A stretch of 10,240 nt of DNA from Saccoglossus kowalevskii (GCF_000003605.2 NW_003134346.1:524180-534419); one strand, 5' to 3'. Positions 1 to 7,394 are shown, numbered from the stretch's first letter. The notes: generated from the letters alone by a model not told the origin. Numbers and translations: made by a program.

Positions 1-638
1 AGTCAGTTTCGAAAAGTCACTCGGGTGGTTTTAGATAAAACTCTATCATGGGATCCATCATGTTGATATGTAAAAAACTTAGCCAAAGAATCGGTGTTTT
101 TATGAGAGTTCGCAGCTTCTCACCTATTTCCGTCAGAAGAACATTGTATTTTTCATTTATTCAGTCGTTATTGGACTATTGCTGTATAGTATGGGGAAAT
201 ACTAGTCAATCAAATTTATGTCGGGTGTATAAGCTTCAGAAAAGGGCAGTTCGTGTGATTTCCTCTGACAACTTTAGCCAATCGTCGTTTGAACTGTTCA
301 AAAAATATAGTATCTTGCCTATCGATTACAGAATTTCATATTTTCTAGGTATCGTAATGTATATGGCAACCAATGGCTTGGCGCCTTTATATATAAGTGA
401 AATGTTCAGTACTATCTCCCAAACCCACAAGTATAGTACACGTTCCTCTCTTAAAAATAATTTACGCATTACTAAATGGAAAACATCCATGGGTCAGAGG
501 ACGTTTCAGTATAGAGGGGTAACCCTATGAAATAACTTGCCATTCTATATCAGAAATTCAGCCTCTTTAGGCATTTTTAAGAAAACTTACAAAATTTATC
601 TTAGTGAAAAATTTGTTGTAAATGGCTCAAGCCTATAG
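1..638 (+). pseudogene. Reverse transcriptase C-terminal region, disrupted
   Basis: This is the coding remnant inside the retrotransposon. Positions 1 to about 57 read in frame 1 (ending in LDKTLSWDP). From about 60 the homologous reading continues in frame 3 (MLICKKLSQRIGVF and onward), so there is a frameshift around 58-62. A second lesion is the TGA at 528-530, in the place where related elements usually have a Trp codon just before NNLP or NSLP; a single G-to-A change would explain it. Beyond that stop the frame stays open to TAG at 636-638, giving the normal C-terminal motif. The finger and palm part with the catalytic YADD-type motif should lie upstream of the window. Two lesions in about 640 bp indicate a dead copy. 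The exact clade cannot be assigned without the upstream domains. Confidence 0.85.
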
Positions 639-735
639 TGTGTATATTGTGTTTTGTGTCCCTACAGAGGGCCCAATGAAAATTACTTTATTTTATATTG
701 GCCTACCCTCTTTAAATAAAGTGTTAAATAAATAT
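1..735 (+). mobile_element. 3' end of a CR1/Jockey/L2-like non-LTR retrotransposon, 5' part outside window
   Basis: The conceptual protein has the downstream half of a non-LTR retrotransposon ORF2: a VVLDKTLSWDP-like stretch, then CKKLSQRIGVFMRVR, then FIQSLLDYCCIVWGN, then the LQKRAVRVI motif, a GLAPLYISEMF motif, and finally NNLPFYIRNS...FKKTYKIYL. This order is typical of the reverse transcriptase thumb and C-terminal region of the CR1/Jockey/L2 superfamily. After the final stop at 636-638 comes a short 3' UTR with an inverted repeat (AGAGGG 666-671 with CCCTCT 706-711). An A/T-rich tail follows, with two AATAAA signals (715-720 and 727-732). The 3' boundary near 735 is estimated from that tail. 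The 5' end lies outside the window, so target-site duplications cannot be checked. Confidence 0.85.
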
Positions 736-739
736 GGGC

Positions 740-1950
740 AAATGGTTTGCTGGAGCCATTGGTAATTTTATACATGTATACATGTATGAACAATTATGTG
801 AATATGGTGTTGTGTGTTATAGGAAGTAGGTGATGTCTTAATTCTTTTGGTTATGTCATTTGAATCAAGATGGGGGTTAAAGTACTTGATCGGAAGGAAT
901 GATTATATTTGTTCTTTGGAAGTGAATGGCTTATTTGTACTTGACTGTGACCCACCCGCCACTTGATTGTAATTTGGCCAGTTGCTATAGACATCACTAG
1001 CATGATTAGTTGGAAGACAACCATGTCATTGTTTCAGGTTGAGGTAAGTGACAAGAACTGTTGATTGGTGGCACCATTTCAAGAATGACAGCTGGTGACA
1101 GCAAAACCTTCACTGATGTACATGTGTATGTAGACATCAGCACAAGGAATTGGCCCCTATCAGTTACTGCCTAATAAATGACAGTTATGTGCATTCCTGC
1201 TGTGGCCATTTACCTACAATAGCAACATCACAAGCATGATAAGAGCATTTCTGATGCACACATTGCAGCCCTTGCTGTTTCTTGCATGTGACAAAAATCC
1301 ACCTAAATCACAACAAAATTGTAGTGGGCCAAACAATGGCCATGAAAAAGTAAGAATGGGTACAGCCAGCCATGCCAATTCATGTGGTGAATGAAATGCA
1401 ATTATTGCATGACTTTCTGCTCAATATTATACAGTGTGTGGTAGCCTATGCCGAATAATCAATGGCGTGGTCACAAATGATCATGAAGATTAATCATGAT
1501 CACATACTTTATAGACACTATAACCTTACATTAATGGGCACAAACTATAAATCATATCCATGCCCTAGACATGGCTACATCCGAGCTCATCATTTTTCCA
1601 ATGCCGTTCTTGCTGGCTACATAGACCAGACTATTAATCTACAAGTATTTACACATATCGGCCCTAATTTTGGGCTTTAGATAGATGCTAAATTGATACG
1701 CATCGTGACAACGGTTGCCGTGCAAGACCGATAGGTATAGGCAATTGTTACTAGTCGCACCGTGTGTACATCACACAAATCATATGAGTTCACAGGCCAT
1801 AGGCCTAGTAAATCGCTGTCATCATTTATTTACGATGCAATGTTTGGCGATGACATGCTGCCGTGGCCGCAATGAGACGTCACGTTTATTGTTGGCCATT
1901 AGATTCCCTGATTCCCTGTGCCAATAAATCCTGAAAATCGGCTTTGTTAA
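740..1950. other. Intergenic or intronic stretch without a recognisable gene
   Basis: The open frames here are short (about 70 codons), overlap one another on both strands, and show no familiar motif, splice context or compositional signal. The only structure I see is local palindromes: the ATACATGTAT-rich run around 768-787 and the 9-bp inverted repeat at 1478-1502. Diverged repeats could be present but cannot be recognised by eye. Confidence 0.5.
1478..1502. repeat. Perfect 9-bp inverted repeat, 7-bp spacer
   Basis: TGATCATGA at 1478-1486 is the exact reverse complement of TCATGATCA at 1494-1502, with the spacer AGATTAA between them. Each arm contains a palindromic core of its own (TGATCA, TCATGA). 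No wider element could be defined, and function is unknown. Confidence 0.6.
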
Positions 1951-3610
1951 GTGATGAAGTCGTTTAGTACAAAGCACTGAATGATCATAGCATGGTGTGA
2001 GTTTTAGAGGTAAAGCAATAGTTAAGAATATATTTAAATTTGTGGAAAAAGGCACGAGCTCTTACTATCTATAGTACAATTGTCTGTATGGCGTCCGCAA
2101 AATAATCTACGTCATCGAAAGGTGCGTGTACGTGTACTGTAGACAATTTCCATTACGCTGCAATGCACGCGTGTCGACGTCACGATTTTTTGCGTGTCAA
2201 TTCATCTCCGCTTTTTTCAACAAATAATTAATTTTTTTCTCCCGGGAAAACGTCGTCAATCTTATTTCATTAACCTGAACTTTGTCTTGACAGCGCAAAT
2301 TACAACTAAATAAGCGTCTTTGGTTGATTTCTGGTACTAAAAAGTGATTCTTGATTCAGTCCCAATTACGCGTTTAAGAATGACCTGGTGATTCGAAATT
2401 GACCTCGCATGAAAATACTGTCGTCTACGGCGGATCCCGGTATCATTGCGTCAAGTGCCATCGCAGTCCCCTAATGTCATATAAGGATATTAGGTCTTAA
2501 AATTAAGTTAAGGCTCTCAAGATTATTGGGTTAGAACATGATTATGTATGCTTTAAATCAAAGACTAATTAAAATCTGGAGGCCATTTCATAACGGATAT
2601 ACTCAACCTTTTGTTTTCATCCAATAAAGTGTCTCTGATTTTTCTTCTCAAAAACGCAGGAAATGCCATTTCAGAAAGTTCAATTTTCAAACTTTTCCGG
2701 GATAGCATCTCCCCCAAAAAGAAGTTGTCCTAAGCGTTATAAAAGTCGCTCGTTGGTGCCTCAGAGAGTAAAAATACTCCCCCACCCCAAGCAAACTCCT
2801 GGCTACAGGCAAGAACTGGGCGTGATTTTAAAATAAATTTTATACATTTTACACGAGTTTCGCTCGCATAGCAACGGACCAATACATCTACTTCCTCGTG
2901 GAACCCTTTCGTTGCCATGGGACGCGAACGCACTCATGTCAAGGCAAAACATAGATCCGCTCATTAATATTCAAATTAGCCTGTGGCAGAGACTAATGGG
3001 CGTTCCCTGATGACTACCTAGCTTAGTGATAAAATAACTGCTCATATTTTAAATTTAAATCGTCATACATGTGTCATGGTTTATTTTATGGCCCTAATGA
3101 CACACCATACTTCTTATTATCACTACACAATGCAGATTTGCTTACGACTCATTTGCATATATTCGAATATGTTCGAACTACAAGTTCCTGTCGGTTAACA
3201 CAGTTATGTTCAAGTCATCCGGTTACTTTTATCTTTTTAATAAAACGTGTGTACCTTGCACAACGTAGTCCGTGTTAAAATTGTTCGTATTAACGTTTTT
3301 TCAGAAGTCAAACATTAATAAATAGTTCGGTTGTCATATATATTTTGTAGTTCGGATTTAGATGAAACAACAGCGGAAACTTCGTGCGTAGTGAGGTGAT
3401 TGGCCACAAAGTTGAAGGCTGCCTGTGGGAAGGAGATCGGTAAGCGCGAGGCGTATGTATTTTAAAACTCGGACTCTGAGCAGGGTACAAAACCAGTACG
3501 AGTTGAGTCAAAAAATGTCACCACGGCAATACGTGTTGTTATTTTTTTTTTTTTTATTTCCAACTGCAATGTTACGAATAACTTATTTTATTCATGTATT
3601 ATTTCTAGTA
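1951..3610. other. Intergenic or intronic stretch without a recognisable gene
   Basis: I find no supportable coding exon. The small frames on both strands overlap, have no convincing start or splice context, and resemble nothing known to me. Notable bases are a CpG-containing patch at about 2100-2190 (ACGTGTAC, CACGCGTG, GTCGACGTCAC), a patch at 2860-2935 with a CCAAT pentamer and two GTTGC-type RFX half-sites, an exact POU octamer ATTTGCAT at 3151-3158, and a poly-T run at about 3541-3556. None of these alone shows a promoter. Confidence 0.45.
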
Positions 3611-3620
3611 TTGTACTAAC

Positions 3621-3811
3621 CCAAGCACTTTTGGCTACCGCCCTTGGTCTATTTGACGATAAAAGTACCCAAAGGGCGCCACTTGTGGTGAAGCCGGTCG
3701 CAACGAGGTCGGCAGCAACCTTGCCGTGCGGTTTCGCCGGGAGTGACACCCGTCGCGTACCTTTATCGTCAAGTAGACCCGAGGTTTGGCAGCGAGACTA
3801 ACCGCGCTTGG
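3621..3811. repeat. 191-bp fold-back (inverted repeat) element
   Basis: The arms 3646-3668 and 3757-3779 are inverted repeats matching at 21 of 23 positions, with core TTGACGATAAA. Inward, the similarity continues at a lower level: about 3669-3693 against 3733-3756, where both arms share a GGGYGYCACT-like stretch followed by GAA and CCG. The outer ends are CCAAGCAC at 3621 and GCGCTTGG ending at 3811, which are inverted copies of each other. The centre (about 3694-3732) is GC-rich and CpG-rich compared with its flanks. This is what a small non-autonomous DNA element (MITE or fold-back) or a hairpin-forming transcript would look like. No clear target-site duplication is visible; ACTAACC occurs at the left edge and again just inside the right end. 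No tRNA or 5S RNA promoter boxes were found in it. Confidence 0.7.
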
Positions 3812-4512
3812 AGTTTAGACATGAGCTCCTGGATTAAACGTAGGTAGACAGATAGATAGATACATAGAAAGGTCCTAGTTGCCGTTTTACGCTGTGACCG
3901 GAGTAATTTCTTCACAACGGAGTCTACGTCAAGTCGTCAAGAAACCCCACAATTAGCTTTCGCATGTAAGGAAAAAGCATTTTTCTTAATGGGTAAGTTG
4001 AAATTACAAAAATATCCACACGAAAAATGACGCGAGATATCTGATATCAATGCTAAACGGTCTGATGGCTCCGACCCAAATTTGCATATACCTTAAAATT
4101 ACCTTTATCTAAAACTATAACGAGATTAGCACGGCGAATTTAAGGTAGAAGCCTACTCATAAATGAAAATACCCAGAATTTATTCATTTTGCAATAAATT
4201 GTACTCCAAAGCAATATAAGAATAGGATAAGTTGGGGGTAACTAGCCTTATTTTCGAGAAAATGATGGTTGTATCACGGTGGTTTGGCTATATTATAACG
4301 CTTTTACCATAGGTTACTATGTATTATAAACTTCAATATCATTCACAGTTATATTTGTCGACAGACTTCTTGTTCAAAGGCGGACTATTTGCAAAATTTG
4401 AAGTAAATATAAATATCTCAGCCCGGGGGAATTTTTTCTAAGCTTTCCAACGGTTGGTTTGTATACGAACATAGTTGTCTGAAGATATTATAGAAATATT
4501 GATCCAGGCCTA
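3812..4512. other. AT-rich stretch without a recognisable gene
   Basis: No supportable open frame or RNA gene. It holds the short GATA-type microsatellite at 3841-3867 and a second exact POU octamer ATTTGCAT at 4080-4087. Otherwise it is unremarkable AT-rich sequence. Confidence 0.5.
3841..3867. repeat. Short imperfect GATA microsatellite
   Basis: A run of imperfect tetranucleotide repeats (TAGG, TAGA, CAGA, TAGA, TAGA, TACA, TAG), only about seven units long and already degenerate. Confidence 0.75.
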
Positions 4513-4540
4513 GGTCGACAAATATATATATATGTCGACC
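4513..4540. repeat. 28-bp palindrome with GGTCGACA arms and an AT core
   Basis: GGTCGACA at 4513-4520 is the exact inverse complement of TGTCGACC at 4533-4540. The 12 bases between them are alternating A/T, so the whole can extrude as a cruciform. It stands directly upstream of the motif array at 4557-4740 and may mark the edge of the same element. Confidence 0.75.
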
Positions 4541-4556
4541 CGAAGATAGCATTGGT

Positions 4557-4740
4557 AGCGTTCACGCACAGCTCCTTAGCACGGGCTAGGAGGTCAAATA
4601 CCTTAGCCCGTGCCAAGAAAACGTGCGGAACGCTTAGCACGGGATTAGAAAAGCTAAGAACGGATTAAATTGAACCCGGTCCAGACCCTTAGCACGGGCT
4701 AGCGAAGTGTGCGTGAACGCTTAGCTCGGACTAAGCGCCA
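4557..4740. repeat. Array of six CTTAGCACGGGCTAG-type dyad motifs between 14-bp inverted repeats
   Basis: Six related motifs lie at 4574-4590, 4601-4617, 4632-4648, 4653-4668, 4687-4703 and 4719-4737. Their starts are 27, 31, 21, 34 and 32 bp apart. Each has a CTTAGC or GCTAAG half, a short CGG-containing centre and usually a second half GCTAG, ATTAG or CTAAG, so a single motif is itself a partial dyad. The last one is a clean hairpin: CGCTTAG 4718-4724, loop CTCGGA, CTAAGCG 4731-4737. AGCGTTCACGCACA at 4557-4570 is the perfect reverse complement of 4708-4721. The phrase GTGCG(T)GAACGCTTAGC also occurs twice in direct orientation, at about 4623-4638 and 4710-4725. Candidate identities are a fold-back transposon end, a degenerate minisatellite of about 30 bp, or a clustered protein-binding site. 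Confidence 0.75.
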
Positions 4741-5500
4741 AAAACGCCATTATAGTCAATGTTCATTTGGAATATTTGCTATTCATTTCGGCATGCCATT
4801 TTGAACATGACAATCAACGCGAACACGCATAGAGAGATTGTTCTCGGGGGGAAAACGTTGACTGAGGTAAACAAATCTGTTTATCGACCGAGACTGGGGT
4901 CAATATTAGTATTATCATACTGGATAAAACAGACATTTTGTAAAAGACTGTATTGCAAGATCTTTCCTGGCCAAGTTTCCAATGACAATTTTCAAAATGT
5001 TCTCGATTCACGAGCATCTGTGTCATCACACATTTAATAGTTCGTATGTATTTTTGTAAGTATCCACTGGCTACCGACGAGAACCAGCAATGTTTATACA
5101 TGATATACATTTCGCGCGCGCCGAACAAACAAAAGCAGCACGCTACCCTGGGGTTAATTGAACCCAAATAAAATGGACTAGAATAACATACTTCCGGTTA
5201 AATGAACAATTTAATGAAATGCGCATGTATGTACAATACACAACGAGTAATAAAATTGCCTTGATGAAATAAATATAAGCACTAAACGTCAGTATACGAC
5301 GCCATAAACCCTGGAATGTCGGGCGAAATACAAGTAATCAACGCTAGCGTGTTCCGGTGACAACGGTAGGACCGACCGATATAATCGCGTTGTTCGATGG
5401 TTATCTCCCGGTTACATGTGTTCACATCGAATATAACTCTGCCAAAGTAATAATATACCTTGTTGAGCAGAAACTGTTATAATTGTTCGACCTGTTAAAA
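4741..5500. other. No recognisable gene; overlapping unsupported open frames
   Basis: A 92-codon + strand frame (4759-5037) and a 117-codon - strand frame (4814-5167) overlap almost completely. At least one must be chance, and neither translation shows a motif, domain or low-complexity pattern I can recognise. A CGCGCGCGCC run lies at about 5113-5122. Confidence 0.45.
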
Positions 5501-5515
5501 ATCTACCATAACATA

Positions 5516-5527
5516 TGCGCACGCGCA
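5516..5527. promoter_or_regulatory. NRF-1 type site
   Basis: TGCGCACGCGCA matches the palindromic NRF-1 consensus YGCGCAYGCGCR at every position. Such sites are typical of TATA-less animal promoters close to the transcription start. With the NF-Y site 106 bp downstream it argues for a promoter in about 5500-5700. The downstream + strand gene is the natural candidate target, but a divergent transcript cannot be excluded. Confidence 0.6.
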
Positions 5528-5632
5528 GAAGCCTGATATGCTGTCTTTAACCGCCGAGTACTCATTATGCAAAAATATCGACCGCCAAATGGGCAGATGG
5601 GGTGCAAAAGGAACTCTTTCCAAAGGGTGAAT

Positions 5633-5643
5633 CTGATTGGCTA
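5633..5643 (-). promoter_or_regulatory. NF-Y (inverted CCAAT) box
   Basis: CTGATTGGCTA is the reverse complement of TAGCCAATCAG, a full match to the extended NF-Y consensus rather than just the CCAAT pentamer. NF-Y sites usually lie 60-100 bp upstream of an animal transcription start, which would put a start near 5700-5750, just before the first copy of the duplicated segment. Confidence 0.55.
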
Positions 5644-5861
5644 ATATCAGCAGGAACCTTTTAAAACTTGTACTGAAAAAGCGATTTTCGTCGTCGCTCA
5701 AGTTTCATAAAAAATTATTTAAATGCGTTGTAATTGTCGCATGGGACCCACACGGACTCACAGACTGCAATGACATATCCGTTAATTGCAACGTAGCGTG
5801 AGTACATGTAATAACAAGGTGCGGTCAAGTTCAAGGCAGTAGTCACCTGTGATATGTTTGT

Positions 5862-5867
5862 GTAAGT
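5862..5867 (+). other. Candidate 5' splice site, upstream copy
   Basis: GTAAGT with following AAAG fits the animal donor consensus, and it is kept at the matching position (7389-7394) in the downstream copy. Together with the CTGCAG acceptor at 6301 it would define a 440-nt intron and a non-coding first exon. No transcript evidence is available, and the base before the site is T in both copies rather than G. Confidence 0.35.
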
Positions 5868-6208
5868 AAAGTTATTATTTGTAGACAGAGAAATTGCACG
5901 AATGGCGACGCAGTCGGTCAGTTTCTGGCTACAAAATTATTATATTATTGGCCGGTTAAAAAAAACCTGCTAGTAAATACACCTTTCATATAAGTTGCGC
6001 CATCAAGCAACGAAGCGCTTCTGTGACGTAAATGGGTGACACACGACGATCGCTCAAAGCGTCAATGCCGTTTTGATCTTTAGTTGTCTATTCAGCAATA
6101 AAGATTGTGTTTCCCAGACATTTTATTATATTCTAGATGGCGAATGCATATTCTATCAAACACAGTTGTCGGTCTGAACGACGTTGTTTTCACCCATATA
6201 CGCCATTT

Positions 6209-6220
6209 TGACGTCACGTG
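6209..6220. promoter_or_regulatory. Palindromic CRE overlapping an E-box
   Basis: TGACGTCA (6209-6216) is the full CREB/ATF palindrome. It runs into CACGTG (6215-6220), an E-box of the USF/MYC type. Just upstream, CCATTTTG (6203-6210) fits the YY1 core CCATNTTG. The CRE is retained exactly in the downstream copy (7693-7700), while the E-box is not, and the YY1 core is weakened there to TCATCTTG. Confidence 0.55.
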
Positions 6221-6229
6221 AGCGTTCTG

Positions 6230-6243
6230 TCACTAGAGGGCGC
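6230..6243 (+). promoter_or_regulatory. CTCF-like motif, forward orientation
   Basis: TCACTAGAGGGCGC differs from the CTCF core CCASYAGRKGGCRS only at the first base. The matching place in the downstream copy reads GTCACTAAAGAGAACG, which has lost the GGGCGC part, so the site is specific to this copy. Sequence match alone does not show binding. Confidence 0.45.
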
Positions 6244-6301
6244 GACTGATATGAATGGTGTATTGATAAATCATTTACCTGTGATTTCTTTTCATCTGCA
6301 G

Positions 6302-6445
6302 AAAGAGAATAGCATGAATCGCACAGCTGCGGGAATCTTTGAAACCTGTTTTTGGAGAAATTCACCCAAACATTGTCATCCATGGAAATATAAAAAGTGT
6401 TTGAGACCTCGGACTGCATGTACTGGATTACCAGGCGCCACCTAG
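6302..6445 (+). pseudogene. Upstream copy of the gene's start exon, short or decayed
   Basis: Like the downstream exon, this copy begins after a pyrimidine tract and CTGCAG (ending 6301), reads AAAGAGAATAGC, and then has an ATG at 6314. From this ATG it encodes MNRTAAGIFETCFWRN and so on, 43 codons to TAG at 6443-6445. The downstream exon starts MRRTVARIEMEANEQIWRK. The shared M.RT.A.I start and the WR pair (three codons closer here) show common origin; after that the similarity fades. The frame is also open upstream to 6218. It could be a dead duplicated exon, an alternative start exon that splices out before its stop, or an upstream short ORF. No good donor is evident inside the 43 codons, so decay seems likeliest. 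Confidence 0.5.
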
Positions 6446-6449
6446 TGGC
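6435..6449 (-). promoter_or_regulatory. CTCF-like motif, reverse orientation
   Basis: GCGCCACCTAGTGGC resembles the reverse-strand CTCF core GCGCCMYCTRGTGG and points towards the forward match at 6230-6243, about 190 bp away. The motif includes the TAG stop of the upstream exon copy. The two sites could also be read as imperfect terminal inverted repeats (CACTAGAGGGCGC and its near complement), though the left one lies inside the larger duplication. Confidence 0.4.
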
Positions 6450-6552
6450 AGTTTTTTTCATTAATTCACTCTCAAGGCTTTAATCTTTCTGTTTTTCTTT
6501 TCATCATATCCAGTATCAGCGAGCACTTTATCAAATTTCATTTATTTTTTTT

Positions 6553-6588
6553 TTGAACAGGCGGTGGTCATCGCCGTTCAAGTCTCAG
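6553..6588 (+). other. Stem-loop, or candidate 28-nt microexon
   Basis: TTGAAC (6553-6558) pairs with GTTCAA (6576-6581), and GGCG (6560-6563) with CGCC (6572-6575). This gives a 10-bp stem with one bulged A and an 8-base loop. The same place can be read as a tiny exon: a long T tract and GAACAG ending at 6560, then 28 bases, then CTCAG followed by GTATGC from 6589. The two readings share bases and either could be chance. A 28-nt coding exon would have to change reading phase. Confidence 0.3.
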
Positions 6589-6831
6589 GTATGCATGGAA
6601 CCCACATCGAATACTACATGGCGCGATGACTGCTGCCCTGTAATTTGTCCGCCAAGCGTCGGGAAGTTGTAAACGGATTATAAGAATCCATTGCCGTCTA
6701 TACAACGTGGTTTTAGTTCATGCTGTTCAGAAACCAATGATAAAAAGGGTTGTCGTCAAAAGTTGTTTTTTTTTCTTTGAAAAAGATTCACATACCATTC
6801 ATTTTTGAGTTTTAAAGATATCATTATGAAT

Positions 6832-6960
6832 CACAAAATGCCAGTAAAATACAGCGAAAAAATATGTATTTAGTTATAAGGTGGGTATTAATAGTTTTCA
6901 TAAATGTCAGAATACATCATCAAATTAACCGTTTTGTTCATCTTAATTTTTAGCTAGATG
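6832..6960. repeat. First copy of a 129-bp direct repeat
   Basis: This matches 7163-7291 with a constant offset of 331 bp and no net indel. Shared stretches include CACAAAATG, TTATAAGGTGGGTATTAAT, ATAAATGTCAGA, ACATCATCAAATTAACC, TTGTTCATCTTAATT and TAGCTA.ATG. A weaker match (AGAT..ACATACC) suggests the duplication begins up to 50 bp earlier. It is independent of the larger duplicated segment and lies between its two copies. Confidence 0.85.
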
Positions 6961-7162
6961 TCTAATACTTATAGTTAAATAACTATTTTAGTCGCCTGTG
7001 CAAATTTGGGTTTACAGGAGCCAGCGACCGATCCTGTAATGAACCGACGTAATCGAACTGAAAAATGGTCTATTCTCGCCCTGTGCACGCGAAGGTGTGA
7101 TGGATGGGAGCGATTGGGATTGGGATTAAACAGATCTACATACCTACATTTAAACGCCGAGC

Positions 7163-7291
7163 CACAAAATGTCGGTAAAATACGGTAAAACATTCTTTAT
7201 CTAGTTATAAGGTGGGTATTAATGGTTGTCATAAATGTCAGAGAACATCATCAAATTAACCAATTTGTTCATCTTAATTAGTAGCTAAATG
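7163..7291. repeat. Second copy of the 129-bp direct repeat
   Basis: Partner of 6832-6960 at a constant 331-bp offset. It ends about 25 bp before the downstream copy of the larger duplicated segment begins. The 200-bp insert between the two copies includes a more GC-rich patch at about 7010-7130 with GATTGGGATTGGGATT. Confidence 0.85.
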
Positions 7292-7388
7292 CAAACTAAT
7301 TACTAATATGTTCTCAAAATTGCAATGTGAAAACATGTAATAACATGATGAATCCACGTCCAATGCGGTAATCACTTGTGATATAATT

Positions 7389-7394
7389 GTAAGT
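7389..7394 (+). other. Candidate 5' splice site, downstream copy
   Basis: GTAAGT followed by AAGG, at the position matching 5862-5867. Paired with the acceptor at 7787 it gives a 399-nt intron. Preservation in both copies while neighbouring bases changed is the main support. Confidence 0.35.

Larger units (their letters stand above)
5784..6337 (+). repeat. Upstream copy of a duplicated promoter/intron/start-exon segment
   Basis: This segment aligns along its length with 7318-7823, with small insertions and deletions (offset 1527 near 5884 and 1486 at the ATG). Shared landmarks in order are: TTGCAA and ACATGTAATAACA; a GTAAGT site (5862-5867); GCAGAGAAATTG and GAATGGCGAC.CAGTCGGTCA; CGAAGCGCTTC; TTCACCCATATACG; the palindrome TGACGTCA (6209-6216); GTCACTA; the pyrimidine tract TATTTCTTTTCAT or GATTTCTTTTCAT; and CTGCAGAAAGAG.TAGCATG. 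About 50 bases around the GGCGAC block differ at only about five positions, whereas other parts are much more diverged. Confidence 0.85.

Noticed and set aside
3163-3178. Heat-shock element in the doubled TTCGAA sequence
   Set aside because: TTC and GAA are directly adjacent rather than two bases apart, and the other spacing is four, so it does not fit nTTCnnGAAn.
3621-3811. tRNA or 5S RNA gene in the GC-rich centre of the fold-back element
   Set aside because: No A-box or B-box (GGTTCRANNCC) and no cloverleaf or 5S internal control region could be found on either strand.
3151-4087. Two exact POU octamers (ATTTGCAT) as evidence of an enhancer
   Set aside because: They are more than 900 bp apart in AT-rich DNA, where such octamers arise by chance, and nothing else clusters with them.
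4574-4737. CRISPR-like array of repeats and spacers
   Set aside because: The repeats are only about 15-17 bp, degenerate, partly inverted and unevenly spaced, there are no cas genes, and the surrounding sequence is animal-like.
4759-5167. Two overlapping open frames (92 codons on +, 117 codons on -) as genes
   Set aside because: They overlap almost fully on opposite strands, and neither shows a recognisable motif, splice context or compositional bias. Long chance frames are possible at this base composition.
7006-7188. 60-codon + strand frame as an upstream exon (acceptor GTTTACAG, donor GCGAAG before GTGTGA)
   Set aside because: The acceptor lacks a pyrimidine tract, the donor is weak, and the frame has no similarity to the downstream protein. 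It lies mostly in the insert between the two 129-bp repeats.
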